From assembly GCF_003574965.1 (NCBI RefSeq), contig NZ_CP032317.1, positions 3,224,001 through 3,288,000 on the forward strand: DNA of 64,000 nt, in the 5' to 3' direction. Below the pieces are notes generated by a model. It ran no database searches, had not been told where the DNA came from, and was given only the letters and a program-made list of their open reading frames with translations. The position numbers were made by a program, and so were the translations under genes. This document shows, in pieces, positions 8,372-15,973 of this stretch. The stretch comes from Hymenobacter oligotrophus (GTDB lineage Bacteria; Bacteroidota; Bacteroidia; Cytophagales; Hymenobacteraceae). The first letter of the stretch is position 1; every line of letters starts with the position of its first letter.

Positions 8372-8740
8372 TTATTGGCGCTTGTCCGATTTGTAAATGG
8401 TATTGCTCAGCATTTTGTCGGCTAGCCCTTGGTAAAGTTTCTTGCCTACGCCCACCAGAAATACGATGAGCAGCAGCAAGTAAAAGCCTGCCACAATGCC
8501 AAAGCCCCAAAACGGGCTATCCAGCGCATCGTTGAGAGCCAGGCCCGCGAAGATGCTCAGGAATACCAGAAAGAGTAGCCCGAGCAGCCCGAGCGTTACG
8601 CCCTGGGCCGTGCCGACAAATGCCGTCTTGACTTTTTCTTGCACCTCCAGGCGCACCAAATCAATGCGCGTGTCGATGTAGCCCATTAGGTTGCCCATCA
8701 GCGAATCGTTGCGGGGCGTTTTGTCGTCGTCGGTAGCCAT
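8372..8740 (-). CDS. Phage holin family / holin-X-like membrane protein
   Basis: The 122-residue product has a polar N-terminus, the amphipathic helix YIDTRIDLVRLEVQEK and two transmembrane segments (about residues 45-68 and 78-97) linked by a short loop. This layout matches the Phage_holin_3_6/holin-X family, commonly found as a chromosomal gene in Bacteroidota without any prophage. No phage genes are nearby, so lysis function is unlikely to be its role here. It is the first gene of a probable three-gene minus-strand operon with the hypothetical membrane protein and the GGGP synthase-like gene. Confidence 0.78.
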   Translation of the reverse strand: MATDDDKTPRNDSLMGNLMGYIDTRIDLVRLEVQEKVKTAFVGTAQGVTLGLLGLLFLVFLSIFAGLALNDALDSPFWGFGIVAGFYLLLLIVFLVGVGKKLYQGLADKMLSNTIYKSDKRQ

Positions 8741-8916
8741 GCAGCGGCGAGGTTTGTTTAGGTGAGTGGTTTGGATCGAGAAGACACGGGAAAGTAGAAA
8801 GCCCCGCCGAACTCCAACCCCTAGGTCGTCGTTCTGCAGGTCGAGGGTATCTACGGAAAAGGCCGTTGCGCGTCTGAACTTCCCTATATTTTTACCACAA
8901 CCCTTCGTCTGCCATC

Positions 8917-10056
8917 GTGAGTCAAACCCTCTACCAGGTGCTGGGCCTTGCGCCCACGGCCACGCTGGCCGACATTAAGCAGGCCTACAAGCAGCTGGCT
9001 TTGCGCTACCACCCCGACCGCAACGGGGGCAGCAAAGTGCACGAAGAGCACTTCAAGGCCGTGGTGGCCGCCTACAAAGTGCTGTCGGATCAGGCCCGCC
9101 GCGCCAGCTACGACCACCAACTGCACTTGGCCAAGTTGCGCGCCGACGAAGCCCGCCGCGCGCAGGCCTTTCGGCCGCAGGCCCAGCACGTGTACGGCGT
9201 GCCCATGCCGCCGCCCCAGCCACTGCGCACGCGCCGGCCGGCATCGTCGGCCGAGCGGCACTACGTACGCCGCCAAAAAGCCCGCTTCAACCGCAAGGAT
9301 TATATCTTGGTGATTGGCTTGCTGCTCGGGGTTGTGCTGTTTGCCCTAGGTGTAAAATTCGTGATGGAACGCGTGGCAGCCAGCAGCAACTACCAGCAGG
9401 GCCTGAAGGCCTATGCCCAGCGGCGCTGGGGCACCGCACACAGCTTCCTAAGCGAAACCCTGGAAGCGCAGCCAAACCACGTTGGGGCCCTGCGTCGGCG
9501 GGGCGAAATTGAGCAATTGGTGTACCGCAACTATGCTGCCGCCAACGCCAACTACAGAGCCGCCTTGCGCCAAGCCGACAACCGCTTGCTGGTGGCCGAA
9601 CTGTTGTACCGCGTGGGGCAATGCGAAACCGAGTTGGGCAAGCACCGGGCGGCGGTGCGCAGTTTCAGCCGCGCCTTGGCCCTCGACACGGCCCTCACCG
9701 ATGCGTGGCTGGCCCGCGGCGAGGTGTCGTTGTTTGAGCAGCGCCGGTTTACGGCCGCCGCCCGCGACCTAAGCATTGGCCTGCGGCAACGCGCCGGCAA
9801 CCACTCGCCGTCGGTGAAGTGGCTTACCTACCGCGGCTTGGCCTACTTTAAGCTAGGCGACTACCCCGCTGCCCTGGCCGATTATCAGCAAGTGCTGCTG
9901 CTGAAACCCAACAACGGGCAGATCTATTTCTTGCTGGGGCGGGTGGCGCAAAAGCAAAACCGCAAAGCTGCGGCCTGCGAGTTTTTCCGGCGGGGCGCGC
10001 ACCTAGGGTACCTGCCCGCCGTGGAGGCCACGCGCCGCAACGCTTGCAGCCCCTAA
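8917..10056 (+). CDS. J-domain protein with transmembrane segment and TPR repeats
   Basis: The 379-residue product starts at GTG and opens with a J-domain (residues 1-68) with the HPD motif at 32-34, needed to stimulate the Hsp70 DnaK ATPase. A basic linker leads to one transmembrane helix (about residues 128-148), and the C-terminal 210 residues form about five TPR-like repeats. This places the J-domain in the cytoplasm and the TPR part on the other side of the inner membrane or the reverse; the positive-inside rule (basic linker RRQKARFNRKD) favours a cytoplasmic J-domain. It is a membrane-anchored co-chaperone of unknown client. A weak -7 box TATATTTT lies at 8885-8892. It is transcribed alone. 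Confidence 0.85.
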   Translation: MSQTLYQVLGLAPTATLADIKQAYKQLALRYHPDRNGGSKVHEEHFKAVVAAYKVLSDQARRASYDHQLHLAKLRADEARRAQAFRPQAQHVYGVPMPPPQPLRTRRPASSAERHYVRRQKARFNRKDYILVIGLLLGVVLFALGVKFVMERVAASSNYQQGLKAYAQRRWGTAHSFLSETLEAQPNHVGALRRRGEIEQLVYRNYAAANANYRAALRQADNRLLVAELLYRVGQCETELGKHRAAVRSFSRALALDTALTDAWLARGEVSLFEQRRFTAAARDLSIGLRQRAGNHSPSVKWLTYRGLAYFKLGDYPAALADYQQVLLLKPNNGQIYFLLGRVAQKQNRKAAACEFFRRGAHLGYLPAVEATRRNACSP

Positions 10057-10233
10057 GCATAAGCAGCCCAACCAAGCAGCGGCGTACGCGCAATCAGCAA
10101 CAGCATAAGCAAAACATACCGGCAACTCGAACAGCGCTGGGCAATACCTGTTTTGTATGCATGGTGCTGAAGTACAGCCAAGCGCCGGCTGTTTATCCGG
10201 AGAAGCCGGTGCGGAAAGCGAAATGCCCGTAAC

Positions 10234-10262
10234 GAAAAAAGCCTCCGATTTCTCGGAGGCTT
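10234..10262 (-). terminator. Terminator of tRNA-Phe
   Basis: On the minus strand the stem AGCCTCCGA/TCGGAGGCT with a short loop is followed by TTTTTT, 7 bp beyond the 3' end of the tRNA. The preceding stretch 10057-10233 shows no gene. Confidence 0.85.
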
Positions 10263-10268
10263 TGGAAG

Positions 10269-10341
10269 TGGTGATGGACGGAATCGAACCGCCGACACAA
10301 GGATTTTCAGTCCTTTGCTCTACCAGCTGAGCTACATCACC
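10269..10341 (-). tRNA. tRNA-Phe (anticodon GAA)
   Basis: A 73-nt cloverleaf on the minus strand: acceptor GGTGATG/CATCACC, D-arm GCTCAGCTGGTAGAGC, anticodon stem-loop with CTGAAAA (anticodon GAA), and T-arm with GGTTCGATTCC. The discriminator is A and CCA is not encoded. It stands alone, followed by its own terminator. Confidence 0.97.
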
Positions 10342-10436
10342 AGGTGCCAGTATGTGGCTGAATGGAGCGCAAAACTAGGAACCAGATTTTACAATGCAAT
10401 ATTTCTGCTGAAAAAAATCTTTGCACCGAAACGGAT

Positions 10437-10461
10437 TACTTTTGCTCACGTAGCAAAAGTA
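10437..10461 (+). promoter_or_regulatory. Inverted repeat overlapping a -7 box before the Fe-S membrane protein gene
   Basis: Two 10-bp arms TACTTTTGCT and AGCAAAAGTA flank CACGT. The left arm contains TACTTTTG (10437-10444), an exact TAnnTTTG match, so the repeat would cover the promoter or the start of the transcript. The GTG start codon of the Fe-S gene is 45 bp downstream. Confidence 0.45.
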
Positions 10462-10506
10462 TTAGGCATGCCTACTATCTTGCCGACAACGAAATCTCGC
10501 TGAGTT

Positions 10507-11862
10507 GTGATTCAACAAATTCTTTTTCTGCTCGTGGCAGCGCTAGGGATAGGGCTGTTTGTGTGGCAGGTGCGAAAGATTCGCGCCAACATCTTGAAGG
10601 GTAAGGACCGCGTGATGGGCGGCTCCGTGAGCGAGCGAATCAACAAGACCCTGCTCGTCGCGTTTGGCCAGCAGAAAATGTTCAAGCGCATTACGCCGGC
10701 CTTGTTGCACTTGGTGGTGTACGTGGGCTTTTTGGTCATCAACGTTGAAGTCATCGAAATCATGATCGACGGCATCTTCGGCACGCACCGTGCGCTAAGC
10801 TTTATGGGCCCGGTGTACGATGTGCTGATGGCTACCAACGAAATCTTAGGTGCCTTGGTGATTGTGGCGGTGGTGGCCTTGTGGTGGCGCCGCAACGTGC
10901 AGAAGGTACACCGCCTGAGCGCCGGCGTGGAAATGCGCGCCTGGCCTCGCCTCGATGGCAACATCATTCTGTACGTGGAGATTGTGCTGATGACGGCCTT
11001 GTTCACGATGAACACCGCCGACCTAAAGCTGCACCAACTGGAGGGCGTTGACTTGCCCGGCTCGTTCCCGATCAGCTCGCTGTTGGTGGGCCTGTTCCCG
11101 GAAAACGTGACCGCGCTGCACGCGCTGGAGCGCGTGGGCTGGTGGCTGCACATTTTGGGCATTCTGGCCTTCCTGAACTACCTGCCCTCGTCGAAGCACT
11201 TCCACATCATCATGGCCTTCCCGAACGTGTACTACACGCGTTTGGTACCGCAAGGCCAATTCTCGAACGTGGACAGCATTACGCACGAGGTAAAGGCCAT
11301 GATGGACCCGAGCTACCAAGTGCCCGCCGGGCCTGTGGATGCCGACGGCAACCCCGTGGTGCAGCGCTTCGGCGCCAAGGATGCCGACGACCTCTCGTGG
11401 CTGAACCTGCTGAACGCCTACTCCTGCACCGAGTGCGGCCGCTGCACCTCGGTGTGCCCCGCCAACATTACGGGCAAGCTCCTCTCGCCGCGCAAAATCA
11501 TCATGGACACGCGCGACCGGATTGAGGAAAAGTACGAGTCGCCGCTGATTTTCCGGCCCAACCAGTACAACGGCGAAATCGGGGCCGAAAGCGAAGACGG
11601 CTCGTTGGTGCGTGGCAAAGTAACCCCCGAAGAGCTATGGGCTTGCACCACCTGCAACGCCTGCGTGGAAGCTTGCCCCGTGAACATTAACCCGCTCGAC
11701 AGCATTGTGGAGATGCGCCGCTACCTGGTGCTCGAGGAGTCGGCGGCACCGCACTCGCTAAACGTGATGTTTAGCAACATTGAAAACAACGGCGCGCCCT
11801 GGGCTTTCTCGCCTTCCGACCGCTTTAACTGGGCCGAAGAACTGTACGTGGCCGAGAAATAA
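10507..11862 (+). CDS. Membrane-bound 4Fe-4S protein, heterodisulfide reductase-related
   Basis: The 451-residue product starts at GTG and has five to six transmembrane helices in its first 240 residues (nitrate-reductase-gamma-like, with potential haem-ligand histidines), then a dicluster ferredoxin-like domain. The cluster ligands are C307, C310, C313, C317 (CTECGRCTSVCP) and C380, C383, C386, C390 (CTTCNACVEACP). Such proteins pass electrons between the quinone pool and a soluble CCG-domain partner. The partner gene follows 105 bp downstream in the same direction. A link to ETF or acyl-CoA oxidation is often proposed for this pair and is inference here. Confidence 0.87.
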   Translation: MIQQILFLLVAALGIGLFVWQVRKIRANILKGKDRVMGGSVSERINKTLLVAFGQQKMFKRITPALLHLVVYVGFLVINVEVIEIMIDGIFGTHRALSFMGPVYDVLMATNEILGALVIVAVVALWWRRNVQKVHRLSAGVEMRAWPRLDGNIILYVEIVLMTALFTMNTADLKLHQLEGVDLPGSFPISSLLVGLFPENVTALHALERVGWWLHILGILAFLNYLPSSKHFHIIMAFPNVYYTRLVPQGQFSNVDSITHEVKAMMDPSYQVPAGPVDADGNPVVQRFGAKDADDLSWLNLLNAYSCTECGRCTSVCPANITGKLLSPRKIIMDTRDRIEEKYESPLIFRPNQYNGEIGAESEDGSLVRGKVTPEELWACTTCNACVEACPVNINPLDSIVEMRRYLVLEESAAPHSLNVMFSNIENNGAPWAFSPSDRFNWAEELYVAEK

Positions 11863-11867
11863 AAGGA

Positions 11868-11962
11868 GTTGTCAGTTGCTGGTTATCAGTTGTCAGAAAC
11901 AGACAATGGTGATTGGCGCTGACGCATTCACTGACAACTAACAACTGACAACTGTCAACTCA
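11868..11962. repeat. Word-repeat inverted spacer A
   Basis: The spacer between the two Fe-S genes carries TTGTCAGTTG-type words on its left half (GTTGTCAGTTG, AGTTGTCAG) and their reverse complements on its right half (CTGACAACT, CAACTGACAAC, TGTCAAC). It can fold into an imperfect long hairpin. See the related spacers at 19.6, 23.0, 29.7 and 31.4 kb. Confidence 0.7.
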
Positions 11963-11967
11963 ATACA

Positions 11968-12864
11968 ATGGCTGAGCAAGTAGCCAAGCGTCAAGTAAAC
12001 GTACCCCTGATGGCCGACCTCGCCGCCCGCGGCGAGCAGCCCGAAGTGTTGTTTTGGGTGGGCTGCGCCGGCGCCTTCGACGACCGGTATAAGCGCGTAA
12101 CCCGTGCCTTTGTGCGCATTCTGGAGCACGTAGGCGTGAAGTATGCCGTGTTAGGCATGGAAGAAAGCTGCACCGGCGACCCCGCCAAGCGCGCCGGCAA
12201 CGAGTTCTTGTTTCAGATGCAGGCCATGCAAAATATCACTACGTTGGATGGCTACGCTATCAAGACGATTGTGACGGCCTGTCCGCACTGCTTCAATACC
12301 ATCAAGAACGAGTACCCCGCCCTAGGCGGCAACTACGAGGTGATTCACCACAGCACTTTCCTGCAGCAGCTCATCAACGAGGGCCGCGTGAAAGTGCAGG
12401 GCGGTGAGTCGTACAAGGGCCGCCGCATTACCTTCCACGACTCCTGCTACCTGGGCCGCGCCAACGACATTTACGAAGCGCCGCGCGACGTGCTGGCCGC
12501 TCTCGATGCCGACTTGGTGGAAATGAAGCGCAGCAAAGCCAACGGCCTGTGCTGCGGCGCTGGCGGTGCCCAAATGTGGAAAGAGCCCGAGCCCGGCAAA
12601 AAAGACATCAACATTGAGCGAACTGAAGAAGCCCTGGCCACGCTCGACGGCAACGCGGCCGCGCTCGAAAACCTGTACGGCGTGGAAAGCGGCAACGCCG
12701 GCGCCACGCCCGCCAAGGGCAACGGCAACGGCATCATTGCGGTGAGCTGCCCCTTCTGCATGACGATGATGAGCGACGGCGTGAAAAACAAAGAGCGCGA
12801 AAGCTCGGTGCAGGTGTTCGACCTGGCCGAACTCGTGGCCTCGGCCGAAGGCCTGAACGCCTAA
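11968..12864 (+). CDS. CCG-domain Fe-S protein, heterodisulfide reductase subunit B-like
   Basis: The 298-residue soluble protein has two cysteine-rich CCG-type domains: the first with VGCAG (about residue 32), EESCTGD and CPHCFNTIKNEYP, the second with FHDSCYLGR, GLCCGAGGAQMW and SCPFCMTMM. These bind a non-cubane 4Fe-4S cluster in HdrB and relatives. It should be the peripheral partner of the membrane Fe-S protein encoded upstream. A low-complexity insert rich in Gly, Asn and Ala (about residues 232-250) precedes the last cysteine motif. The redox substrate cannot be told from sequence. Confidence 0.87.
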   Translation: MAEQVAKRQVNVPLMADLAARGEQPEVLFWVGCAGAFDDRYKRVTRAFVRILEHVGVKYAVLGMEESCTGDPAKRAGNEFLFQMQAMQNITTLDGYAIKTIVTACPHCFNTIKNEYPALGGNYEVIHHSTFLQQLINEGRVKVQGGESYKGRRITFHDSCYLGRANDIYEAPRDVLAALDADLVEMKRSKANGLCCGAGGAQMWKEPEPGKKDINIERTEEALATLDGNAAALENLYGVESGNAGATPAKGNGNGIIAVSCPFCMTMMSDGVKNKERESSVQVFDLAELVASAEGLNA

Positions 12865-12896
12865 CCGCCGCAGCCGCAAAACCTGCCTAACTTGAG

Positions 12897-12938
12897 GCCC
12901 GCGCCGCCGGAACTTTGCTCCGGGGCGCGGGCTTTTGT
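12897..12938 (+). terminator. Terminator after the Fe-S protein pair
   Basis: GCCCGCGCCGCCGG pairs imperfectly with CCGGGGCGCGGGC around a 9-nt loop, followed by TTTTGTTTG. Confidence 0.75.
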
Positions 12939-13015
12939 TTGGGTAAGCCGCAGGCACCTAGGGCGGGCACAAGCCGCCCGCCAAGGCCCGGCGGTACTGA
13001 TCTTTCCTGTCTGCT

Positions 13016-13510
13016 ATGTTCGTTCCGTTTCACGAACTTCCCCCGTCGGCGCGCATCTGGATTTACCAGGCCAGCCGCCCCCTTACCGAGGCCGAACTAG
13101 CGGCCGTGCAGCCCGCGCTGCGGCAATTTTCGGAAGCCTGGACAAGCCACGGCCGCGAGCTGCGTGCCTCGGCCGAATTCAGGCACCGCCAGTTTTTGGT
13201 AATCGGCCTCGACGAAGCCGTGGCCGATGCCAGCGGCTGCTCGATCGATTCCTCGGTACGCTTTGTGCGCGAGCTTGAAGCCGCCTTGGGCCTACAGTTG
13301 CTGGCCAAAGAACAACTGGCTTTCCTAGGTCCGGAGGGGCAAGTGCAGCTCTTCAACCGCCGCGACCTGAAGCAGGCCGTGGCCGATGGCGCGCTGCAGC
13401 CGAATTCTTTGTACTTCGACAACACCATAAGCCAACGCGGTGCGTTAGAGGCAGGGTGGCCCGCACCCGCTTCGGCTACTTGGCTGGCGCGGTATTTCGG
13501 CGCGGCCTAG
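13016..13510 (+). CDS. Conserved hypothetical protein of Bacteroidota
   Basis: The 164-residue soluble product has the recognisable centre ASGCSIDSSVRFVRELE (about residues 72-90) and a C-terminal VQLFNRRDLKQAVADG. Similar Bacteroidota proteins are often labelled ABC transporter ATPase, but no Walker A, Walker B or signature motif is present, so that name is not supported. There is no signal peptide or membrane segment. It is followed 129 bp later by the PorE-like gene in the same orientation, a pairing that may be conserved. Function unknown. Confidence 0.75.
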   Translation: MFVPFHELPPSARIWIYQASRPLTEAELAAVQPALRQFSEAWTSHGRELRASAEFRHRQFLVIGLDEAVADASGCSIDSSVRFVRELEAALGLQLLAKEQLAFLGPEGQVQLFNRRDLKQAVADGALQPNSLYFDNTISQRGALEAGWPAPASATWLARYFGAA

Positions 13511-13639
13511 AAAAAGCTGCACCGCGGCCGATTGCTTCGTAAACTTAGTATTATTGTTAGCCCAAGTTGGGTTGAAAGCGGCCCGGACCTAGGGCCGCAG
13601 CCACCCCGGCGGTACCCCACCTTTCCCTTCCGACTTCCC

Positions 13640-15628
13640 ATGAGGAACCTGTTAGTTGTCTGTGCTGCGGCCGGATCGGTTGCCCTGCTTGGCGGTTGCG
13701 CCGCCTCGGGCAACATGAGCAAGGCCGAAAAACGTTTTTCGCGCGGCGAGTACGAAACCGCCATTCAGCTGTACAAAGCGGATGTAGCGCGCGGCAAAGA
13801 CGTAGCCACGGCCAACCACAAAATAGCGGAAGCCTACCGCCTCTCGAACCGCATTGAGCTGGCCGAAGATTATTACAAAGCCGCCCTCGACGGCGGGCTG
13901 AAAAACGCCGACGCGCCGTTTTACTACGCCTTGGCCATGAAGGCCAACGGCAAGTACGATGACGCCGCCGCGCGCTTTAAGCAGTACGCCGAAAGCGGCA
14001 CCAACCGCAACCTGATACCGCGCGCCGAGTTGGAAGTGCAAAACGCGCAGGCTGTATCGCAGTTGGTGGCCATGCGCAGCAACAGCGAGGTGCTGCCGCT
14101 TGAGCAGATCAACACGCCGTCGGCCGAGTTCAGCGCCACCATCAAGCCCGATACCAAAGAGCTGATCTTTGCCTCGGGCCGCGACGGCAAAAAGTACCTA
14201 GGCAACGGCGAAGGATTCAACGACCTGTACGCCATCAAGTTTGATAACGTGGAGAAGATGACGGGCGGCACCGTAGTGCCGTTCGAAACGGTAGCCAAAG
14301 GCGCCGCAGTGGCCGGTACCGATGCGGCCAAGGACACGGGCAAGCCGCTGTTCAACAAGCCCGGCACGCACGAGGCCTCGCCCACGTTCTCGCCCGATGG
14401 CAAGATGATGATCTTCGCCCGCTCAAACGACGGCTCGAAGAAAGGCTACCTGAGCGTGGATTTGTACGCCTCGTACTTCCGCGGCGGGGCCTGGACGGAA
14501 CCAGAAATCATCCGGGGCATCAACAACAGCCGCGCCGACGACTTTGCGCCGGTGCTTTCGCCCGATGGCCGTACGCTGTACTTTGCCTCGTCGCGCCCCG
14601 GCGGGCAAGGCGGCAACGACTTATACAAATCGACCCTAGGTGAAAACAACCGCTGGGCAACGCCCGAAAACCTAGGCGAACAAATCAACACGCCCGGCAA
14701 CGAGAACTTCCCGGCCGTGGCGCCCGATGGCACGCTGTATTTCTCTTCCGACGGGCACCCGGGCCTGGGCAAGCTCGATTTGTTTCGGGTGGAAAAGAAC
14801 AGCAAGGTGACGAACATGGGCGCGCCCATCAACAGCACCGGCGACGACTTTGCGCCCTACCTCACGGGCAAAGACGTGGGCGTGTTTGCCTCGAACCGCG
14901 CCGGCGGCAAAGGCTCCGACGACCTGTACTTCTTCCGGAAGAAGCCGCTGAAGCTGGTTGCTTTTTACGTGGAGGGCAAGGTGCAGGAGCTTGATACCAA
15001 AACCGGTGCTACTGCTCCGCTGGCCAACGAAACGGTTACCATCAGCGGTAGCAGGGGCCAAAAGCAAGAGGTGCAGGTTGGGGCCGATGGCACCTTCAAG
15101 ACCAAGCTCGATACCTCGGCCGCCTACACGCTGTTTGCCGACCGTCCGGGTTATTTCTCGGCGCGCCAGAGCATAACCACCGTGGGCAAGGTGCCGCCGC
15201 AAGACCAGCTGCCCAACGAGATGAACGACATCAGCATTCCGGTGACGCTCACGCTCAGCAAGATTGTGGTGAACAAAGCCATTGTGGTCGAGAACATTTT
15301 CTACGACTACAACAAGGCCAACATCCGCCCCGATGCCGCCGTGGAGCTGGATAAGCTTGTGCAAACCCTGCAGGACAACCCCGACATTACCATCGAGCTC
15401 AGTTCGCACACCGACGCCCGCGGCAAGGACGCCTTTAACCAGGATCTGTCGCAGCGCCGCGCGCAATCGGCTGTCGACTACATCATCTCGAAAGGCGTTG
15501 ATAAGTCGCGCATTACGGCCCGTGGCTACGGCGAAACCCGTCCGGTTATCCGCACGGCCAAAACCGAGCCCGAGCACCAGCGCAACCGCCGCACCGAGTT
15601 CAAAGTCACCAAAATCAACGGGCGCTAA
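13640..15628 (+). CDS. PorE-like OmpA-family lipoprotein (TPR, PD40 propeller, OmpA_C)
   Basis: The 662-residue product has a lipoprotein signal with lipobox LLGGC (Cys20), then TPR-like repeats (about residues 28-135), a PD40/TolB-like beta-propeller (about 145-440; repeated SPDGRTLYFAS-type blades), a carboxypeptidase-regulatory-like beta domain (about 445-540) and a C-terminal OmpA peptidoglycan-binding domain with NPDITIELSSHTDARG and NQDLSQRRAQSAVDY. This domain order is that of PorE, the periplasmic type IX secretion protein described in Porphyromonas, which anchors the system to peptidoglycan. Cytophagales encode several such paralogues, so assignment to the secretion system is likely but not certain. 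The start was set at the ATG giving the lipoprotein signal. Confidence 0.88.
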   Translation: MRNLLVVCAAAGSVALLGGCAASGNMSKAEKRFSRGEYETAIQLYKADVARGKDVATANHKIAEAYRLSNRIELAEDYYKAALDGGLKNADAPFYYALAMKANGKYDDAAARFKQYAESGTNRNLIPRAELEVQNAQAVSQLVAMRSNSEVLPLEQINTPSAEFSATIKPDTKELIFASGRDGKKYLGNGEGFNDLYAIKFDNVEKMTGGTVVPFETVAKGAAVAGTDAAKDTGKPLFNKPGTHEASPTFSPDGKMMIFARSNDGSKKGYLSVDLYASYFRGGAWTEPEIIRGINNSRADDFAPVLSPDGRTLYFASSRPGGQGGNDLYKSTLGENNRWATPENLGEQINTPGNENFPAVAPDGTLYFSSDGHPGLGKLDLFRVEKNSKVTNMGAPINSTGDDFAPYLTGKDVGVFASNRAGGKGSDDLYFFRKKPLKLVAFYVEGKVQELDTKTGATAPLANETVTISGSRGQKQEVQVGADGTFKTKLDTSAAYTLFADRPGYFSARQSITTVGKVPPQDQLPNEMNDISIPVTLTLSKIVVNKAIVVENIFYDYNKANIRPDAAVELDKLVQTLQDNPDITIELSSHTDARGKDAFNQDLSQRRAQSAVDYIISKGVDKSRITARGYGETRPVIRTAKTEPEHQRNRRTEFKVTKINGR

Positions 15629-15653
15629 CCCGCTGGTTTAGCTCAACACAAAA

Positions 15654-15688
15654 AAGCCCCCGCGCCCACCGGCCGGGGGCTTTTTTTG
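15654..15688 (+). terminator. Terminator after the PorE-like gene
   Basis: AAAGCCCCCG pairs with CGGGGGCTTT across a short GC-rich loop, followed by TTTTTTTGCG. Confidence 0.85.
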
Positions 15689-15707
15689 CGACCCTAGATT
15701 ACAGAAA

Positions 15708-15816
15708 TGTAGCGCGGAAATCCGTTCCGCGACGCGCCATGGGCGCGTATGTGGTTCTGTGCAACAGATGGATACGCGCCTTCGGGGCGCGTCGCGGAAC
15801 GGATTTCCGCGCTACA
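15708..15816. repeat. REP/BIME-like element with 31-bp perfect terminal inverted repeats
   Basis: The left arm (15708-15738) starts TGTAGCGCGGAAATCC and is exactly the reverse complement of the right arm (15786-15816). Each arm has a GTAG tetranucleotide followed by a small palindrome (CGCGGAA-loop-TTCCGCG) and then a second one (ACGCGCC/GGCGCGT), the anatomy of REP sequences recognised by RAYT transposases; two inverted REPs form a BIME. A RAYT gene lies at 57430-58038. The remaining spacer to the next gene (15817-15973) shows only two CCTAGG sites. Confidence 0.7.
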
Positions 15817-15973
15817 CCTTGGCCAATTGGTTTCAGGCCCTAGGTAGGCGCACGCGCAAAAGCTCGGCAGCACATAATGATGTGAGCCGCGAGCAGCTGA
15901 ATTGGCACAGAAGTTGGCTTAGGCTCAAGCAGTCGCTCCGACCTAGGGCGCGGCCTATTTGCCTCTCTCAGCT

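Noticed and set aside
8372-8740. Prophage remnant around the holin-like gene
   Set aside because: No other phage genes, attachment repeats or composition shift are present, and chromosomal holin-X genes are common in this phylum.
10053-10298. Minus-strand open frame of 81 codons over tRNA-Phe
   Set aside because: It overlaps the tRNA and its terminator and has no protein-like features.
13016-13510. ABC transporter ATPase label often used for relatives of this protein
   Set aside because: No Walker A, Walker B or signature motif is present in the 164 residues.
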